This document shows, piece by piece, positions 36,044 through 44,461 of a stretch of DNA of 64,000 bases. The DNA lies in NCBI RefSeq assembly GCF_003049685.1, contig NZ_PYSY02000002.1:744001-808000 (forward strand), read 5' to 3'. The stretch's first letter is position 1; the number at the start of each line of letters is the position of its first letter. A model generated the notes under the pieces. That model had not been told where the DNA came from. It did not search any database and saw only the letters and a program-made list of their open reading frames with translations. Both the position numbers and the translations under genes were made by a program. This stretch comes from Brucella pituitosa (GTDB lineage: Bacteria; Pseudomonadota; Alphaproteobacteria; Rhizobiales; Rhizobiaceae).

Positions 36044-37675
36044 CTAACGCCTTCCCAAAATGCGCAGCCCTGTCGGACGCGCTGATTTATCTGAATAGAT
36101 CGACATCTGATCATTGCCGAACGATGCCCGGTCGACGGCCATCCACGTTGCAAAGCAACCGTCAATGCGATCTGTTGAAAGCCCTTTATGCAGGGTTCGA
36201 TTGCCGTTGCTGTCGACGTGAACTTCAGCGTTCTCGAAGTTCCACCGCAGAATAGGATTGCCGTTATGTCGGAACTTGCGGCTAAGAATTGCGGCTTCAA
36301 GCCGGTTTAGCGCGGGCGACTGCGTGACCCATCCCTGTTGTAGAGTTACAACAGGGTGATGCGACTTTTCCAAGCTTTTCATAAGCAGGAACGCGTAAGC
36401 CTTATCAAACGCAATCTCTTGAACTTTGAAGCGTTCGCAAATGTCGCGAATATATCGCTCTACCATTTCCTGATCGATCACGGGTCCCGGCGTCGGAGTG
36501 ATCAAACCCTGTTCGGCCCAATGCCTATACGGCACGCCATCACGTTCGGATTTGCGCGTGATGCCGTCCTCTGGACAGAAGAAATGAGGATGCACGATAT
36601 AGCCGCCCTCGCCGTCTCGCCAAGCTGCAACGATAGCGGTCAAGTCAGTGGTCGTGCTCATATCCACGCCCAGCCAGCAAGGCCGGTTTTGAAGCTCATC
36701 CAGATCGACTTTGCCGCGGCAAGAATCCCATTCTGTCATGTCAAGGAAAGGCGAAGTTGCCGTGTCCATCCACATATTCAGATGGTCGTTCTTGAACTTG
36801 TCGCGAAGCGCTGGCCGCTCTTTGGCTTCCTTTGCTTCCTGCCTCAGACTTTCAAGGTCGGGATATTCCGGCAAGCCGGGGTTAACACGGTGCCATACTT
36901 CTTCGTCCTGCCAATCCGCGTCTTTCGGCGTTTCAAGTAGAATAGGAAGAGTGCCAGGATCATCGTCGACCTCGCCTGTCGCAACCTTGCGGGCATAGTC
37001 AAATACCTCGAAAGCTACATTTTCTTGTCCGCGGCCCGCCTGCGAAATCACAACGGAAAGTGTGTTTTTCGTTTTACCAAGGCCGGTTCGCATGACGTCA
37101 TATAGCGAGCGCGAAGGCCAGCAATGGATTTCATCGAACAAGCACATGGCCGGGGTGGCACCATTGCGCGCTTTGGCGTCTGACGACACGGCACGAAATG
37201 AGGAGCGTGATGTTTTGTGCTTAAAGCGGTGGCGGCTGTCGGTTATAGTGACCTTGCTGCGCAAGCGCTTGTTCATATCGATAATGCCGACAGCTTCTTC
37301 AAACGCGATACGGGCCTGTTCTCGATCATAGGCGCAAGCAATCACCTGACCATATGGGCGACGTTCAGGCCCGATTGAATGAAGCAATGCAAGTGCTGCG
37401 CCAAGCGTTGTCTTGCGGCAACCGCGTGGCAACATCATAACGACGTTGCGAACGATGCGGTGCCCGTTTGGATGACAAGGGCCGTAGATGCGCCTGACAA
37501 TCCTTTCCATCCACGGATCAAGTTGAAAGGCTTTACCGCTGATCGGATGCTTGAGAAAGCGGATCGCCTGCACCGCTCTCTCGCCATATCCGAAACTGTC
37601 TTCAATCGGTGAATCGTCAAACACCCACGCGGGCCAGCTATCCGAAGCCTTTGGCGTCAAGTTCGTCATTATCAT
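36044..37675 (-). CDS. Large terminase (inner element)
   Basis: This protein of about 543 residues has a Walker A-like loop (MLPRGCRKTT), Walker B (AMCLFDEIHCWPS) and the nuclease domain (WLGVDMSTTTDLTAIVAA with metal-binding Asp, AFDKAYA). The Walker A has Cys where Gly is usual (RGCRKTT), common enough in this family (Terminase_1). Starts at 37675 or 37669 overlap TerS by about 35 bp. It is complete, so the inner element packages its own DNA. Confidence 0.93.
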   Translation of the reverse strand: MIMTNLTPKASDSWPAWVFDDSPIEDSFGYGERAVQAIRFLKHPISGKAFQLDPWMERIVRRIYGPCHPNGHRIVRNVVMMLPRGCRKTTLGAALALLHSIGPERRPYGQVIACAYDREQARIAFEEAVGIIDMNKRLRSKVTITDSRHRFKHKTSRSSFRAVSSDAKARNGATPAMCLFDEIHCWPSRSLYDVMRTGLGKTKNTLSVVISQAGRGQENVAFEVFDYARKVATGEVDDDPGTLPILLETPKDADWQDEEVWHRVNPGLPEYPDLESLRQEAKEAKERPALRDKFKNDHLNMWMDTATSPFLDMTEWDSCRGKVDLDELQNRPCWLGVDMSTTTDLTAIVAAWRDGEGGYIVHPHFFCPEDGITRKSERDGVPYRHWAEQGLITPTPGPVIDQEMVERYIRDICERFKVQEIAFDKAYAFLLMKSLEKSHHPVVTLQQGWVTQSPALNRLEAAILSRKFRHNGNPILRWNFENAEVHVDSNGNRTLHKGLSTDRIDGCFATWMAVDRASFGNDQMSIYSDKSARPTGLRILGRR

Positions 37676-38027
37676 CACCAGTATCTCGAATTGAAGGGCG
37701 GGATCGCGACGTAGGTGACAGGCCATACTGGTCACCGATCTGTCGGGCCGTGGTCATGGCCTTATCCTGTGCGCGATAAAGAGCTGGATCGAAGCCGTCG
37801 CCCATTTTGCGGATTGCGCGCCCAAGCCTTTCGACAGTGCCCATTGCTATGCAGAAGTTTCTCAATCCCGGCATGTCAGCGGCAGTCAAAACTTTGCGCT
37901 CGACAAGATCAGGCATTATTTCGCGCCATATACGCTTTGCATACTTATCGAGCGTGGAAGGCGGGGGCGGAACAATATCTAGCGCGTTCGCGGCGGCCAC
38001 AATCCCGGCCTTACGTCCAGCAGCCAT
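37638..38027 (-). CDS. Small terminase, P27 family (inner element)
   Basis: This 129-residue protein has the P27-type TerS pattern: PPPPSTLDKYAKRIWREIMPDLVERKVLTAADMPGLRNFC, then ALYRAQDKAMTTARQIGDQYGLSP. It recognises the packaging site of the element and feeds DNA to TerL. It differs in sequence from the outer TerS, so packaging specificity should differ. It overlaps the DUF3168 gene by one base. Confidence 0.85.
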   Translation of the reverse strand: MAAGRKAGIVAAANALDIVPPPPSTLDKYAKRIWREIMPDLVERKVLTAADMPGLRNFCIAMGTVERLGRAIRKMGDGFDPALYRAQDKAMTTARQIGDQYGLSPTSRSRPSIRDTGDDNDELDAKGFG

Positions 38028-38416
38028 TAAAGCGCCTCCATGTAAGCTTTAACGGCCATACGGGCGCGATTGACTCCCTGCACATCGTCGCGGCTGAAAT
38101 CAGTGCTTTCAATGCGCAGATCAATCAGATTGAAGCCAGACACCGGCACATCCTTCTTATGAAGCAACTGCCAGACTTCGCCCGCGATCAACTTGACCTC
38201 TTTGTAATTCTCTTCGTCAGACCAGCAGTCGATTTGAAAATAGACATCGAAGCCGTCAACACAGTCCACGTCGTCTGGCAGCACTTGGCCGGAACCGATG
38301 CTGATGCGCGGAAAAATCCCCGGCGTTACCTTGTCAAAGACAGCAGGCCCGGCGGCGGTCTTATTATCAAGCTCGCGGACGATGGCGACTTGCAGCGCAT
38401 ATGAAGGTTCGCTCAT
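38027..38416 (-). CDS. Neck/tail completion protein, DUF3168 family (inner)
   Basis: This 129-residue protein matches DUF3168 (SYALQVAIVRELDNKTAAG, VYFQIDCWSDEENYKEVKLIAGEV). It overlaps the head-closure gene by 4 bp. It is homologous to the outer protein at 22433-22852. Confidence 0.85.
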   Translation of the reverse strand: MSEPSYALQVAIVRELDNKTAAGPAVFDKVTPGIFPRISIGSGQVLPDDVDCVDGFDVYFQIDCWSDEENYKEVKLIAGEVWQLLHKKDVPVSGFNLIDLRIESTDFSRDDVQGVNRARMAVKAYMEAL

Positions 38417-38751
38417 TTTCGCTCCACCAGCAGCTCTATGAATTGCCGCTTCTCATCCATATTTCCCGCGGACTTAATCGAGTATTCGCGCTTGTCTTCG
38501 TCGTATAGCTTCCAGCTGTTGGTCACATTGGCGATTTCGGGCTGCCATGGGATCGTGACGATGAAAGGCTGAACACCAGTCAGGCGCGCAGCTATAACCG
38601 TCTCGCTGCCCTTCATGGGCTGCATTCGCGCCCAGAAAGGCCCGTGCTTTATATCTTCATAGATCGGGCCGCCGCCTTCGTCCTTTTCGCCGGTCCAGCC
38701 GTAAAACGTCAGCGTGACCATGCGGTCACGTTGGCCGATGGTTGTCTTCAT
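38413..38751 (-). CDS. Head closure protein (inner)
   Basis: This 112-residue protein has IGQRDRMVTLTFYGWTGEKDEGGG and YSIKSAGNMDEKRQFIELLVERK, the SPP1 gp16-like adaptor pattern. The start at 38751 (MKTTIG) overlaps the gp10-like gene by 4 bp. Confidence 0.82.
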   Translation of the reverse strand: MKTTIGQRDRMVTLTFYGWTGEKDEGGGPIYEDIKHGPFWARMQPMKGSETVIAARLTGVQPFIVTIPWQPEIANVTNSWKLYDEDKREYSIKSAGNMDEKRQFIELLVERK

Positions 38752-39170
38752 GTGGCGGTTTCCTTCAATGCTTTGCGGGCAGCGCGGCGCAATGCTGCCT
38801 TGGTCTTCTTCCGCTTCAATCGAATGGCTGGAAAGAAGAAGGGCTGCGCCTCGTTCTTCTCGGTGCCCCACTCAACAAGGTGCGCATATCTGACCTTGCT
38901 GTTGCCAGCGGTGATCATATAAACGCCTTCAGGAACCGTCTGCGAACCGCCCGGCTGACTATGAGGCGGGGTAGTATGCCCCGGCCCTGTAACAGTGATG
39001 CTTTCCTTCAGGTCGCCATCATCGACAGGCGCGAAGTTGCGTATCTGATCAGCAATTTCGTTTGCAGCCGTTTCGGTTTCGGCCATCAGGCGTTCGCGCA
39101 TCGCTTCAGGAATACGCGCCAGCCTGTCTTTCAAGTTGCGAAGCTGCGCGTCATACTTAGGCTGCGCCAT
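38748..39170 (-). CDS. HK97 gp10-like joining protein (inner)
   Basis: This 140-residue protein has the gp10 pattern: ETAANEIADQIRNFAPVDDGDLKESI, YAHLVEWGTEKNEAQPFFFPAIR and a basic helix at the end. The start at 39170 (MAQPKYD) is preferred over a longer frame. It follows the connector gene with a 14-bp overlap. Confidence 0.85.
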   Translation of the reverse strand: MAQPKYDAQLRNLKDRLARIPEAMRERLMAETETAANEIADQIRNFAPVDDGDLKESITVTGPGHTTPPHSQPGGSQTVPEGVYMITAGNSKVRYAHLVEWGTEKNEAQPFFFPAIRLKRKKTKAALRRAARKALKETAT

Positions 39171-39459
39171 TGGCAAACCTCCTGTAGCGATACGTCCGCA
39201 GAAGATCGTCAAAACTGTTAGGCATTGCCGCCATGCTGCCGTCGATCGCAGCGCCGCGCCATTCATAGAAATGAACGGTAAGTTTCACCCACGCCTCAAT
39301 CAAACCGGCTGGCGCGCCGCCTTCGATGCTTTCCAGCTTGCAGCCGATAATTTCTTCGATATAATCTTTCGCAGCCGCAATTTTTCGCGTGATCAACGCG
39401 TCTTCAAAATTATGCGTGATGCGCAGTTCAGCCTTCACATCGGCCAGCGAAATTTCCAT
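39157..39459 (-). CDS. Head-tail connector protein (gp6-like, inner)
   Basis: This 100-residue protein begins ISLADVKAELRITHNFEDALITRKIAAAKDYIEEIIG, the gp6-like connector signature, and contains a conserved TVHFYEWRGA. ATG at 39459 is used, with GGAG about 11 bases upstream. Confidence 0.85.
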   Translation of the reverse strand: MEISLADVKAELRITHNFEDALITRKIAAAKDYIEEIIGCKLESIEGGAPAGLIEAWVKLTVHFYEWRGAAIDGSMAAMPNSFDDLLRTYRYRRFANGAA

Positions 39460-39536
39460 TTTTAAAAACTCCAATTGGAAAAAAACTCACGCGATTGCCC
39501 CCCCACGTTCCCTCAAGGATCGGCAAAAGTTGACGA

Positions 39537-39890
39537 CTACCCCCGGGTACTACGTGCAAAACCTTGATCCCGGGCTGTTCGGCGTGAGTGACAGGACTTG
39601 CAAAGTGCCCGCAAATTCGACCATTCCAGCCTCAATTCGGGTGCTTCTTTGATACTTTTGATATGATCTGCTTCGGTTGCAGGCGCTTCACACCCGTCTG
39701 CGGTACAGTACGGATTAGCGAGCAGGAAGGCTTTGCGCAGCCTGCGCCATGCGCCGTCATAACCCTGCTTGGAAGCCGATGGCCGCGCCCGGTCCATTGC
39801 TCGCTTGCGTTCAATCGCGCATGAACATGGCTGGCCGTATGGCACGACCTCGCTCCCACACGCGCAGACGCGCGGTATACCTGAATTCAT
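39537..39890 (-). CDS. HNH endonuclease (inner)
   Basis: This 117-residue protein has an N-terminal Cys pair (CACG, CSC) and the HNH core ATEADHIKSIKEAPEL ... NLRALCKSCHSRRTA with zinc-binding CxxC. HNH proteins beside TerS/TerL nick DNA and stimulate terminase in HK97-like phages. Here it is 1.5 kb upstream of TerS with connector genes between, an unusual separation. Confidence 0.88.
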   Translation of the reverse strand: MNSGIPRVCACGSEVVPYGQPCSCAIERKRAMDRARPSASKQGYDGAWRRLRKAFLLANPYCTADGCEAPATEADHIKSIKEAPELRLEWSNLRALCKSCHSRRTARDQGFARSTRG

Positions 39891-40094
39891 TAGTTCCTCG
39901 TGATAAGTAAGAGGGTGACAGCATCACGCTGCCACCCAATGCGCCCTTGTGCCTTAGGAGTACGGCCGGTGCGCTGGACCGCATCACCTTGACCCTCTGA
40001 CAACATGTTGCAGCGGCAGGGAGGTGATTTCGCGTTATCGGACAGGCCCGTGAGCCACGCTCAAAGCGTAGGCGTTGCCCTCATTATGCGCCGC

Positions 40095-40526
40095 TTAAAC
40101 TTCGTCGACGAAAGTGAGGACATCAGCAGCCGTAAAGGTCGCGCTGAATTCCATATTTTGCTCGACATCACCCGTGAACTCGAAATCGGTCACAAACCAC
40201 GGGCCGGTGTAAGTGCCATCACCGGGCACAATAACCTTGGCGTTGAACACTTCCGCATTGCGGACATAGTTCAAGAATGCCTTAGTTTCAGCACCTGCAA
40301 TGAAGGCACCAGCGCCGTTGAACGTGCGGCTCGAAATGCCGGGTTCGCTGGTCTTCTGGACTGGACCGTCAGGATTTTCACAAGGCGGCACTGTCGTGTC
40401 TATTTCCGTGGTGCTCATATTGAATGAGCGAGTCTTGATGCCGCAGAGCGACTTGAAGACTTCAGGTGTTGCTCCGTCGCCAATCTGGATCAGGAGCATA
40501 CGGCCTTTCTTCTGTTTACCCGCCAT
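40095..40526 (-). CDS. Tail tube protein (inner)
   Basis: This 143-residue protein starts AGKQKKGRMLLIQIGDG, continues CGIKTRSFNMSTTEIDTT and ends with WFVTDFEFTGDVEQNMEFSATFTAADVLTFV, matching TP901-1/GTA-type major tail proteins. The start at 40526 is two bases after the preceding gene's stop region. Its presence separates this element from known capsid-only satellites. Confidence 0.85.
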   Translation of the reverse strand: MAGKQKKGRMLLIQIGDGATPEVFKSLCGIKTRSFNMSTTEIDTTVPPCENPDGPVQKTSEPGISSRTFNGAGAFIAGAETKAFLNYVRNAEVFNAKVIVPGDGTYTGPWFVTDFEFTGDVEQNMEFSATFTAADVLTFVDEV

Positions 40527-40528
40527 GA

Positions 40529-40918
40529 TTAAGCACCTACCGGGCGAGCATGAGCGCCAGCAAGCACAGCCACAGCACCAGCAGCAATTGACGTGCCGCC
40601 AGCCTTGGTAAGCACAAGGCGCGTATAACGCTTGTGGCCCCAATAGCCGAGCTTATAGGCGCTGGTTGCTTCCAGCGTGTCAGGTGCTTCACCAATAATC
40701 CACTTCGGATCAACGTCAGCAAAATCGGCCGGCGTGATAGTGTCGGAGTCCTGCACCTTGAAGGTGAAATCGCCATCGGCTGCGATTGCGCCCGTGTTTA
40801 CGACGTAAGTCACCTTCTCAAAGCCCTTGCGGTCAATGACGGTACCAGTTGCATTTGCCGCCTGCACAGCAGGAGCGAGCGCCGAAAAGACGGCGATATT
40901 GTTTGCGAGATCGCGCAT
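40529..40918 (-). CDS. Probable capsid-associated protein
   Basis: This 129-residue protein follows the capsid gene. It has KGFEKVTYVVNTGAI and FTFKVQDSDTITPADFADV, a beta-rich pattern common downstream of HK97 capsid genes in prophages without a firm function. The C-terminus is Ala-rich. It may be a decoration protein. Confidence 0.55.
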   Translation of the reverse strand: MRDLANNIAVFSALAPAVQAANATGTVIDRKGFEKVTYVVNTGAIAADGDFTFKVQDSDTITPADFADVDPKWIIGEAPDTLEATSAYKLGYWGHKRYTRLVLTKAGGTSIAAGAVAVLAGAHARPVGA

Positions 40919-40990
40919 TGAATAACCCTTATCTGGATAAGAAAAGGGCCGCCGATTGGCAGCCCTTAATGAAATGAAATGATGTGCCGA

Positions 40991-42631
40991 TTACGACTTC
41001 ATCTTGAACTTGCGCAGCGCCTTCGGCTTCACAACGCCAGCGCCAAGACGCTTGCGAACGTGGAAGCGCGTCATGCCTTCCTCAGCACGCTTGAACGGAT
41101 TGACGAGGACTTCCATGTCAACACGGTCATAGATGCGGTAGCCTTCGTTGAGATCGCCATAGACGATTGGAACCGCACCGGCTGCAGCGTCTGGCATGTC
41201 GAGCAGTTCAATCACTGGACGGCCCAGAAGCGTTTCGGGCTGGCCTGCCTGGTATGAAGGCTGCCAGAGGAAGTTGCCCTGACCATCCTTCAGCGTGCGC
41301 AGCTTGCCAAGCGTGGTGCCGTTCATCATCCAGCCGCCGTCATTGCGGTAATAAGCAGGATGCGAATAGAGCATCGCAATCAGTGCATCGGCGTTGATGT
41401 TCGTCGCATGATCATTGTCGAACACCGCAATGTCATCGCGCGTCAGGAAGCCTTCCGGCTGCTTGACGCCAGTGCCGTGAACGAATGCATAGCCTTCCTT
41501 CACACCAAGATCTTCCGCAAAAGCCATGCGGACTTCGGCTTCAACGTCAATCGCCGCATCTTCCAGAAGCTGGTTCGATACGTCGACATACGTGTTGATC
41601 TCGTGGATCGGGATTTCTACTTCGCGGAAATCGAATGTCGATTCCTCTTGCGTTTCGAGCTCGCCTTTCCACTTGGCGTTCGTGGTGCCGACACGGCCCG
41701 GCAGGATCACCGAGTTATTGCCAGTTGAGCCGACGTGCGCATAATCCCGAACAGGTGAAAACTCGACGATTTCGCGCAGCATCTCGTTGACAAACTCAGG
41801 AGGGGCAACATAACCGCCCTTAGTGTCATTGCCCTTAACCAGCGATTTCGTTGCAAGTGCCGCACGCTCACCGTGTCGCAGATAATCCGCGAACGCCTTA
41901 CGCTTCATTTCTGCAGGGTTTTCCTGCTGACGAATAACGCCCGGACGCGCCGACTTGATCGTCAGCTTGGAAAGCGACTTTTCGATATTCTCGGTGGTTT
42001 CTTCTACATTGCCGATAGACGACTTGATTTCAGCCACATCGGTTTCCAGTGACGTCACACGATCTTCCAGCGTGCTTTCTTCGATGACTTCCTCAATGAC
42101 CTGTTCGATGTTGTCATTGTCGGATTCAAGTTCTTTGCGCACGATGCGCTTAACAGCAGCTTTTGCCATTGTTGTACCTTTCCGGCTCTTGGCCGATTTA
42201 ACTGTGATGATTTTCGCGCCCTTGTGAGCAGGAACGCTGACAAGGCTGATCTCGGCCAACTCGGCTTCGAGAATATTGTCGCCGCCGAATTCATTTGGTT
42301 CCACCACAAGGGGCAGGAAACCAAGCGATAGGCCAGACAAGCTTTTGGATTTGACGAGGCTATAGGCTTCAGCAGCGCGTGGAATTTCCTTGACCAGCAT
42401 CTTGCCGACCACTTCAATGCCACGGCTCGTTTCGGCGATGGATGACCAGCCGCCGAGCACTTCGCTTTGATCGTGCTGCCAAAGCATCGGGATTGTTCCG
42501 CGCAGTCTTAACGCGCCTTCCCCGATAACATCGCCTTCACTGTCGGGCGAACCGAACGGCCAAGCAATGCCTGTAATAGTTCCCTCATCATCGACCGAAA
42601 GGCTCGCCGCCTTGAGGGTCAATTTACGCAT
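40991..42631 (-). CDS. Prohead protease-major capsid fusion (inner)
   Basis: This 546-residue protein joins two usually separate proteins. Residues 1 to about 150 are a U35-type prohead protease (His53 in LWQHD, Ser near 102 in GLSLGF). A coiled-coil scaffold (about 165-225) and an HK97-fold capsid follow (GGYVAPPEFVNEMLREIVE ... RKRLGAGVVKPKALRKF). The protease presumably frees itself and cuts the scaffold. The gene overlaps the TAC_11 gene by one base. The capsid end is similar to the outer capsid's. Confidence 0.92.
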   Translation of the reverse strand: MRKLTLKAASLSVDDEGTITGIAWPFGSPDSEGDVIGEGALRLRGTIPMLWQHDQSEVLGGWSSIAETSRGIEVVGKMLVKEIPRAAEAYSLVKSKSLSGLSLGFLPLVVEPNEFGGDNILEAELAEISLVSVPAHKGAKIITVKSAKSRKGTTMAKAAVKRIVRKELESDNDNIEQVIEEVIEESTLEDRVTSLETDVAEIKSSIGNVEETTENIEKSLSKLTIKSARPGVIRQQENPAEMKRKAFADYLRHGERAALATKSLVKGNDTKGGYVAPPEFVNEMLREIVEFSPVRDYAHVGSTGNNSVILPGRVGTTNAKWKGELETQEESTFDFREVEIPIHEINTYVDVSNQLLEDAAIDVEAEVRMAFAEDLGVKEGYAFVHGTGVKQPEGFLTRDDIAVFDNDHATNINADALIAMLYSHPAYYRNDGGWMMNGTTLGKLRTLKDGQGNFLWQPSYQAGQPETLLGRPVIELLDMPDAAAGAVPIVYGDLNEGYRIYDRVDMEVLVNPFKRAEEGMTRFHVRKRLGAGVVKPKALRKFKMKS

Positions 42632-42945
42632 TACGCCTCGCTGGTGCCGAAAAACGCCACATTGAGAATGTCGGAAGCCAATGCCGCACTATCGCCAAGC
42701 GGTCGCGGCTTCACATATGTTTCGACCAGATCGTACGCTTTGACGTCATCAGTGCCGCCGCCAATCAGTGCCAGCCTGATAATCTCGGCGATGTGCTTAA
42801 CGCGCCAATCGCTGTCGAGAATGCCTTTGTGCGTGGCAAACAATGACGTCCGGTTATCACGCTCGAAAGCATGAGCCAGATCATACGTCAGGTCGAAGTC
42901 ATACGCGCCGTCCGCGAACGGTCGGGTTATTTTAGTTTCGCTCAT
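42631..42945 (-). CDS. TAC_11-family protein between portal and capsid (inner)
   Basis: This 104-residue protein matches the GTA/TAC_11 pattern (FDLTYDLAHAFERDN, HIAEIIRLALIGGG, AYDLVETYVKPRPLGDSAALASDIL). Such chaperones normally lie next to the tape measure; this one lies between portal and capsid, and a second one follows the tape measure. It overlaps the portal gene by 14 bp. Confidence 0.8.
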   Translation of the reverse strand: MSETKITRPFADGAYDFDLTYDLAHAFERDNRTSLFATHKGILDSDWRVKHIAEIIRLALIGGGTDDVKAYDLVETYVKPRPLGDSAALASDILNVAFFGTSEA

Positions 42946-44179
42946 GAAGCTCACTATCAGTTTGAGGTTTCTTGTCGTCCAGCATTGCGGCAACTGCCGT
43001 ATCGCTTGTTGTGTTCGGGTTGACGTATTCGTCGCCACCCTCATATGCAGGCAAGTTTTCGCGTGCCCGGCATTCGTTCGGATTCATGATGCGGCTGGTG
43101 ATTGCCACCGCATACGCCGCCATCCGTTTCGCGGTATCCGCGCGCAGCAGATCGTCCGTCAAGAACTCAGCAAACCATTCGTCTCTCTCTTCTTCCGAAA
43201 AGAGCTTCAGCATGATTTCGCCTTCCCATCGCTTGATCCATGACATCAAACAGTAGGTGACAAGCTGGCTGCCCTGCTGTTCGTTATTGGACCAAGTTGC
43301 GCGTCCATAATCGTTCAGGAAGATCGGCGGCACCCGGAAGGCGCGGCCGATTTCTTCAACGCAGTACCGGCGAAGCTCTAGAAATTGAGCATCGGTATTT
43401 GACATGCCGATCTGCTTAAATGTTGATCCTTCTTCCAGAACAGCAACACCGCCCGCGTTGTCGCCACCGTTGGCTTTCTGCCAACTATCAGCCATTCGGT
43501 TAGCAGCATCGTCACCCATTTTGCCGGGGTGCTCGATCACACCGCCTGGCTGCGCTGAATTGCGGAACAACACCGAGCCGTGCTTTTCCAAAGCCAAGGC
43601 AAAAGCAATGGCTTCCTTTGCAGCTTCGATCGGACTCTCGCCAGTGATCCCGTCAAAGGTCGGTGCGCGAATATGGATAATGTCCTCGAGATTATAGACC
43701 GCTTTAGTGCCTTCGAATTCGTACTCGTATGAAGGCTCCTGCGTCGTCTCATCAATGATGATGCGGACCTTGTCAGGCTGCAAACGGTTCAACTCGACAG
43801 GCTTGTTGTCACCATCGCGAAGGATAACGGCATAACCATTTCCCCAGAGCAAAGCGTCCCGCGTGACCATCTCCCGAAATTCGCTGGCAGGGATAAAGTT
43901 GTTCACCGACCTTCGCAGCAGATTATGCGCTGGATGCTCGTCAGAGCGCTCCTTGTCGCCTTCATCGTTGCGGTGGTAGGTCTGCACTGGCAACTGGCCT
44001 ATTGCCTCTGCAATGACCTGCACGGCGCACCTGACGGGCACACAGTTCATGGCATTGCGTGGCGTCACTGAAATGCCAGCCGCTGTAACTCGAATGCCTA
44101 GCAACCGCCGCTCGAAATCAGTGGGCGCGGAAAGGCTCTTGCCGGTCAAGCGACCAGCAAGTTTGCGAATAATGTTCAT
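42932..44179 (-). CDS. Portal protein (HK97 family, inner)
   Basis: This 415-residue portal has VPVRCAVQVIAEAIGQLPVQ, FREMVTRDALLWGNGYAVI and EIGRAFRVPPIFLNDYGRATWSN. AAAGGAAAATC precedes the ATG. It is the first structural gene after the replication gene, whereas terminase would be expected there. Confidence 0.94.
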   Translation of the reverse strand: MNIIRKLAGRLTGKSLSAPTDFERRLLGIRVTAAGISVTPRNAMNCVPVRCAVQVIAEAIGQLPVQTYHRNDEGDKERSDEHPAHNLLRRSVNNFIPASEFREMVTRDALLWGNGYAVILRDGDNKPVELNRLQPDKVRIIIDETTQEPSYEYEFEGTKAVYNLEDIIHIRAPTFDGITGESPIEAAKEAIAFALALEKHGSVLFRNSAQPGGVIEHPGKMGDDAANRMADSWQKANGGDNAGGVAVLEEGSTFKQIGMSNTDAQFLELRRYCVEEIGRAFRVPPIFLNDYGRATWSNNEQQGSQLVTYCLMSWIKRWEGEIMLKLFSEEERDEWFAEFLTDDLLRADTAKRMAAYAVAITSRIMNPNECRARENLPAYEGGDEYVNPNTTSDTAVAAMLDDKKPQTDSELHERN

Positions 44180-44364
44180 GATTTTCCTTTAGGAAGAAAC
44201 CGCGCCGCCCGGCCACGAGGAGCAACCGGGCGGGGATCAGTCAGGCTTAATGTTCGCGTACCACCGCGAACGCCGTGACGATCTTTGATTAGGTGGCGTA
44301 CCAGCGTCCGAAGCCCGTCGCATAATAGACTTTCGACCGTTTTGCCTGGCCGCAAAAAAACCAT
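44176..44364 (-). CDS. Short reading frame before the portal gene, doubtful
   Basis: A 62-residue basic frame ends in an ATGA overlap with the portal start. Its ATG has no clear ribosome binding site, and the DNA inside forms a strong hairpin (GTTCGCG/CGCGAAC). It may instead be a structured leader. The rest of the gap 44365-44461 holds a short GC hairpin after the replication gene. Confidence 0.25.
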   Translation of the reverse strand: MVFLRPGKTVESLLCDGLRTLVRHLIKDRHGVRGGTRTLSLTDPRPVAPRGRAARFLPKGKS

Positions 44365-44461
44365 CCCCGACGCCGCAGCATCGAGGTAGGACAGGTCTAG
44401 CCTATCGTCCCAAAGCTCTATCCGTTTAGCGTCCCTACTTCAGGCCGGAAGACGACCTGAA

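Noticed and set aside
44180-44461. Possible tRNA or tRNA remnant before the portal gene
   Set aside because: Only a GC-rich hairpin is visible. No cloverleaf or T-loop sequence could be found.
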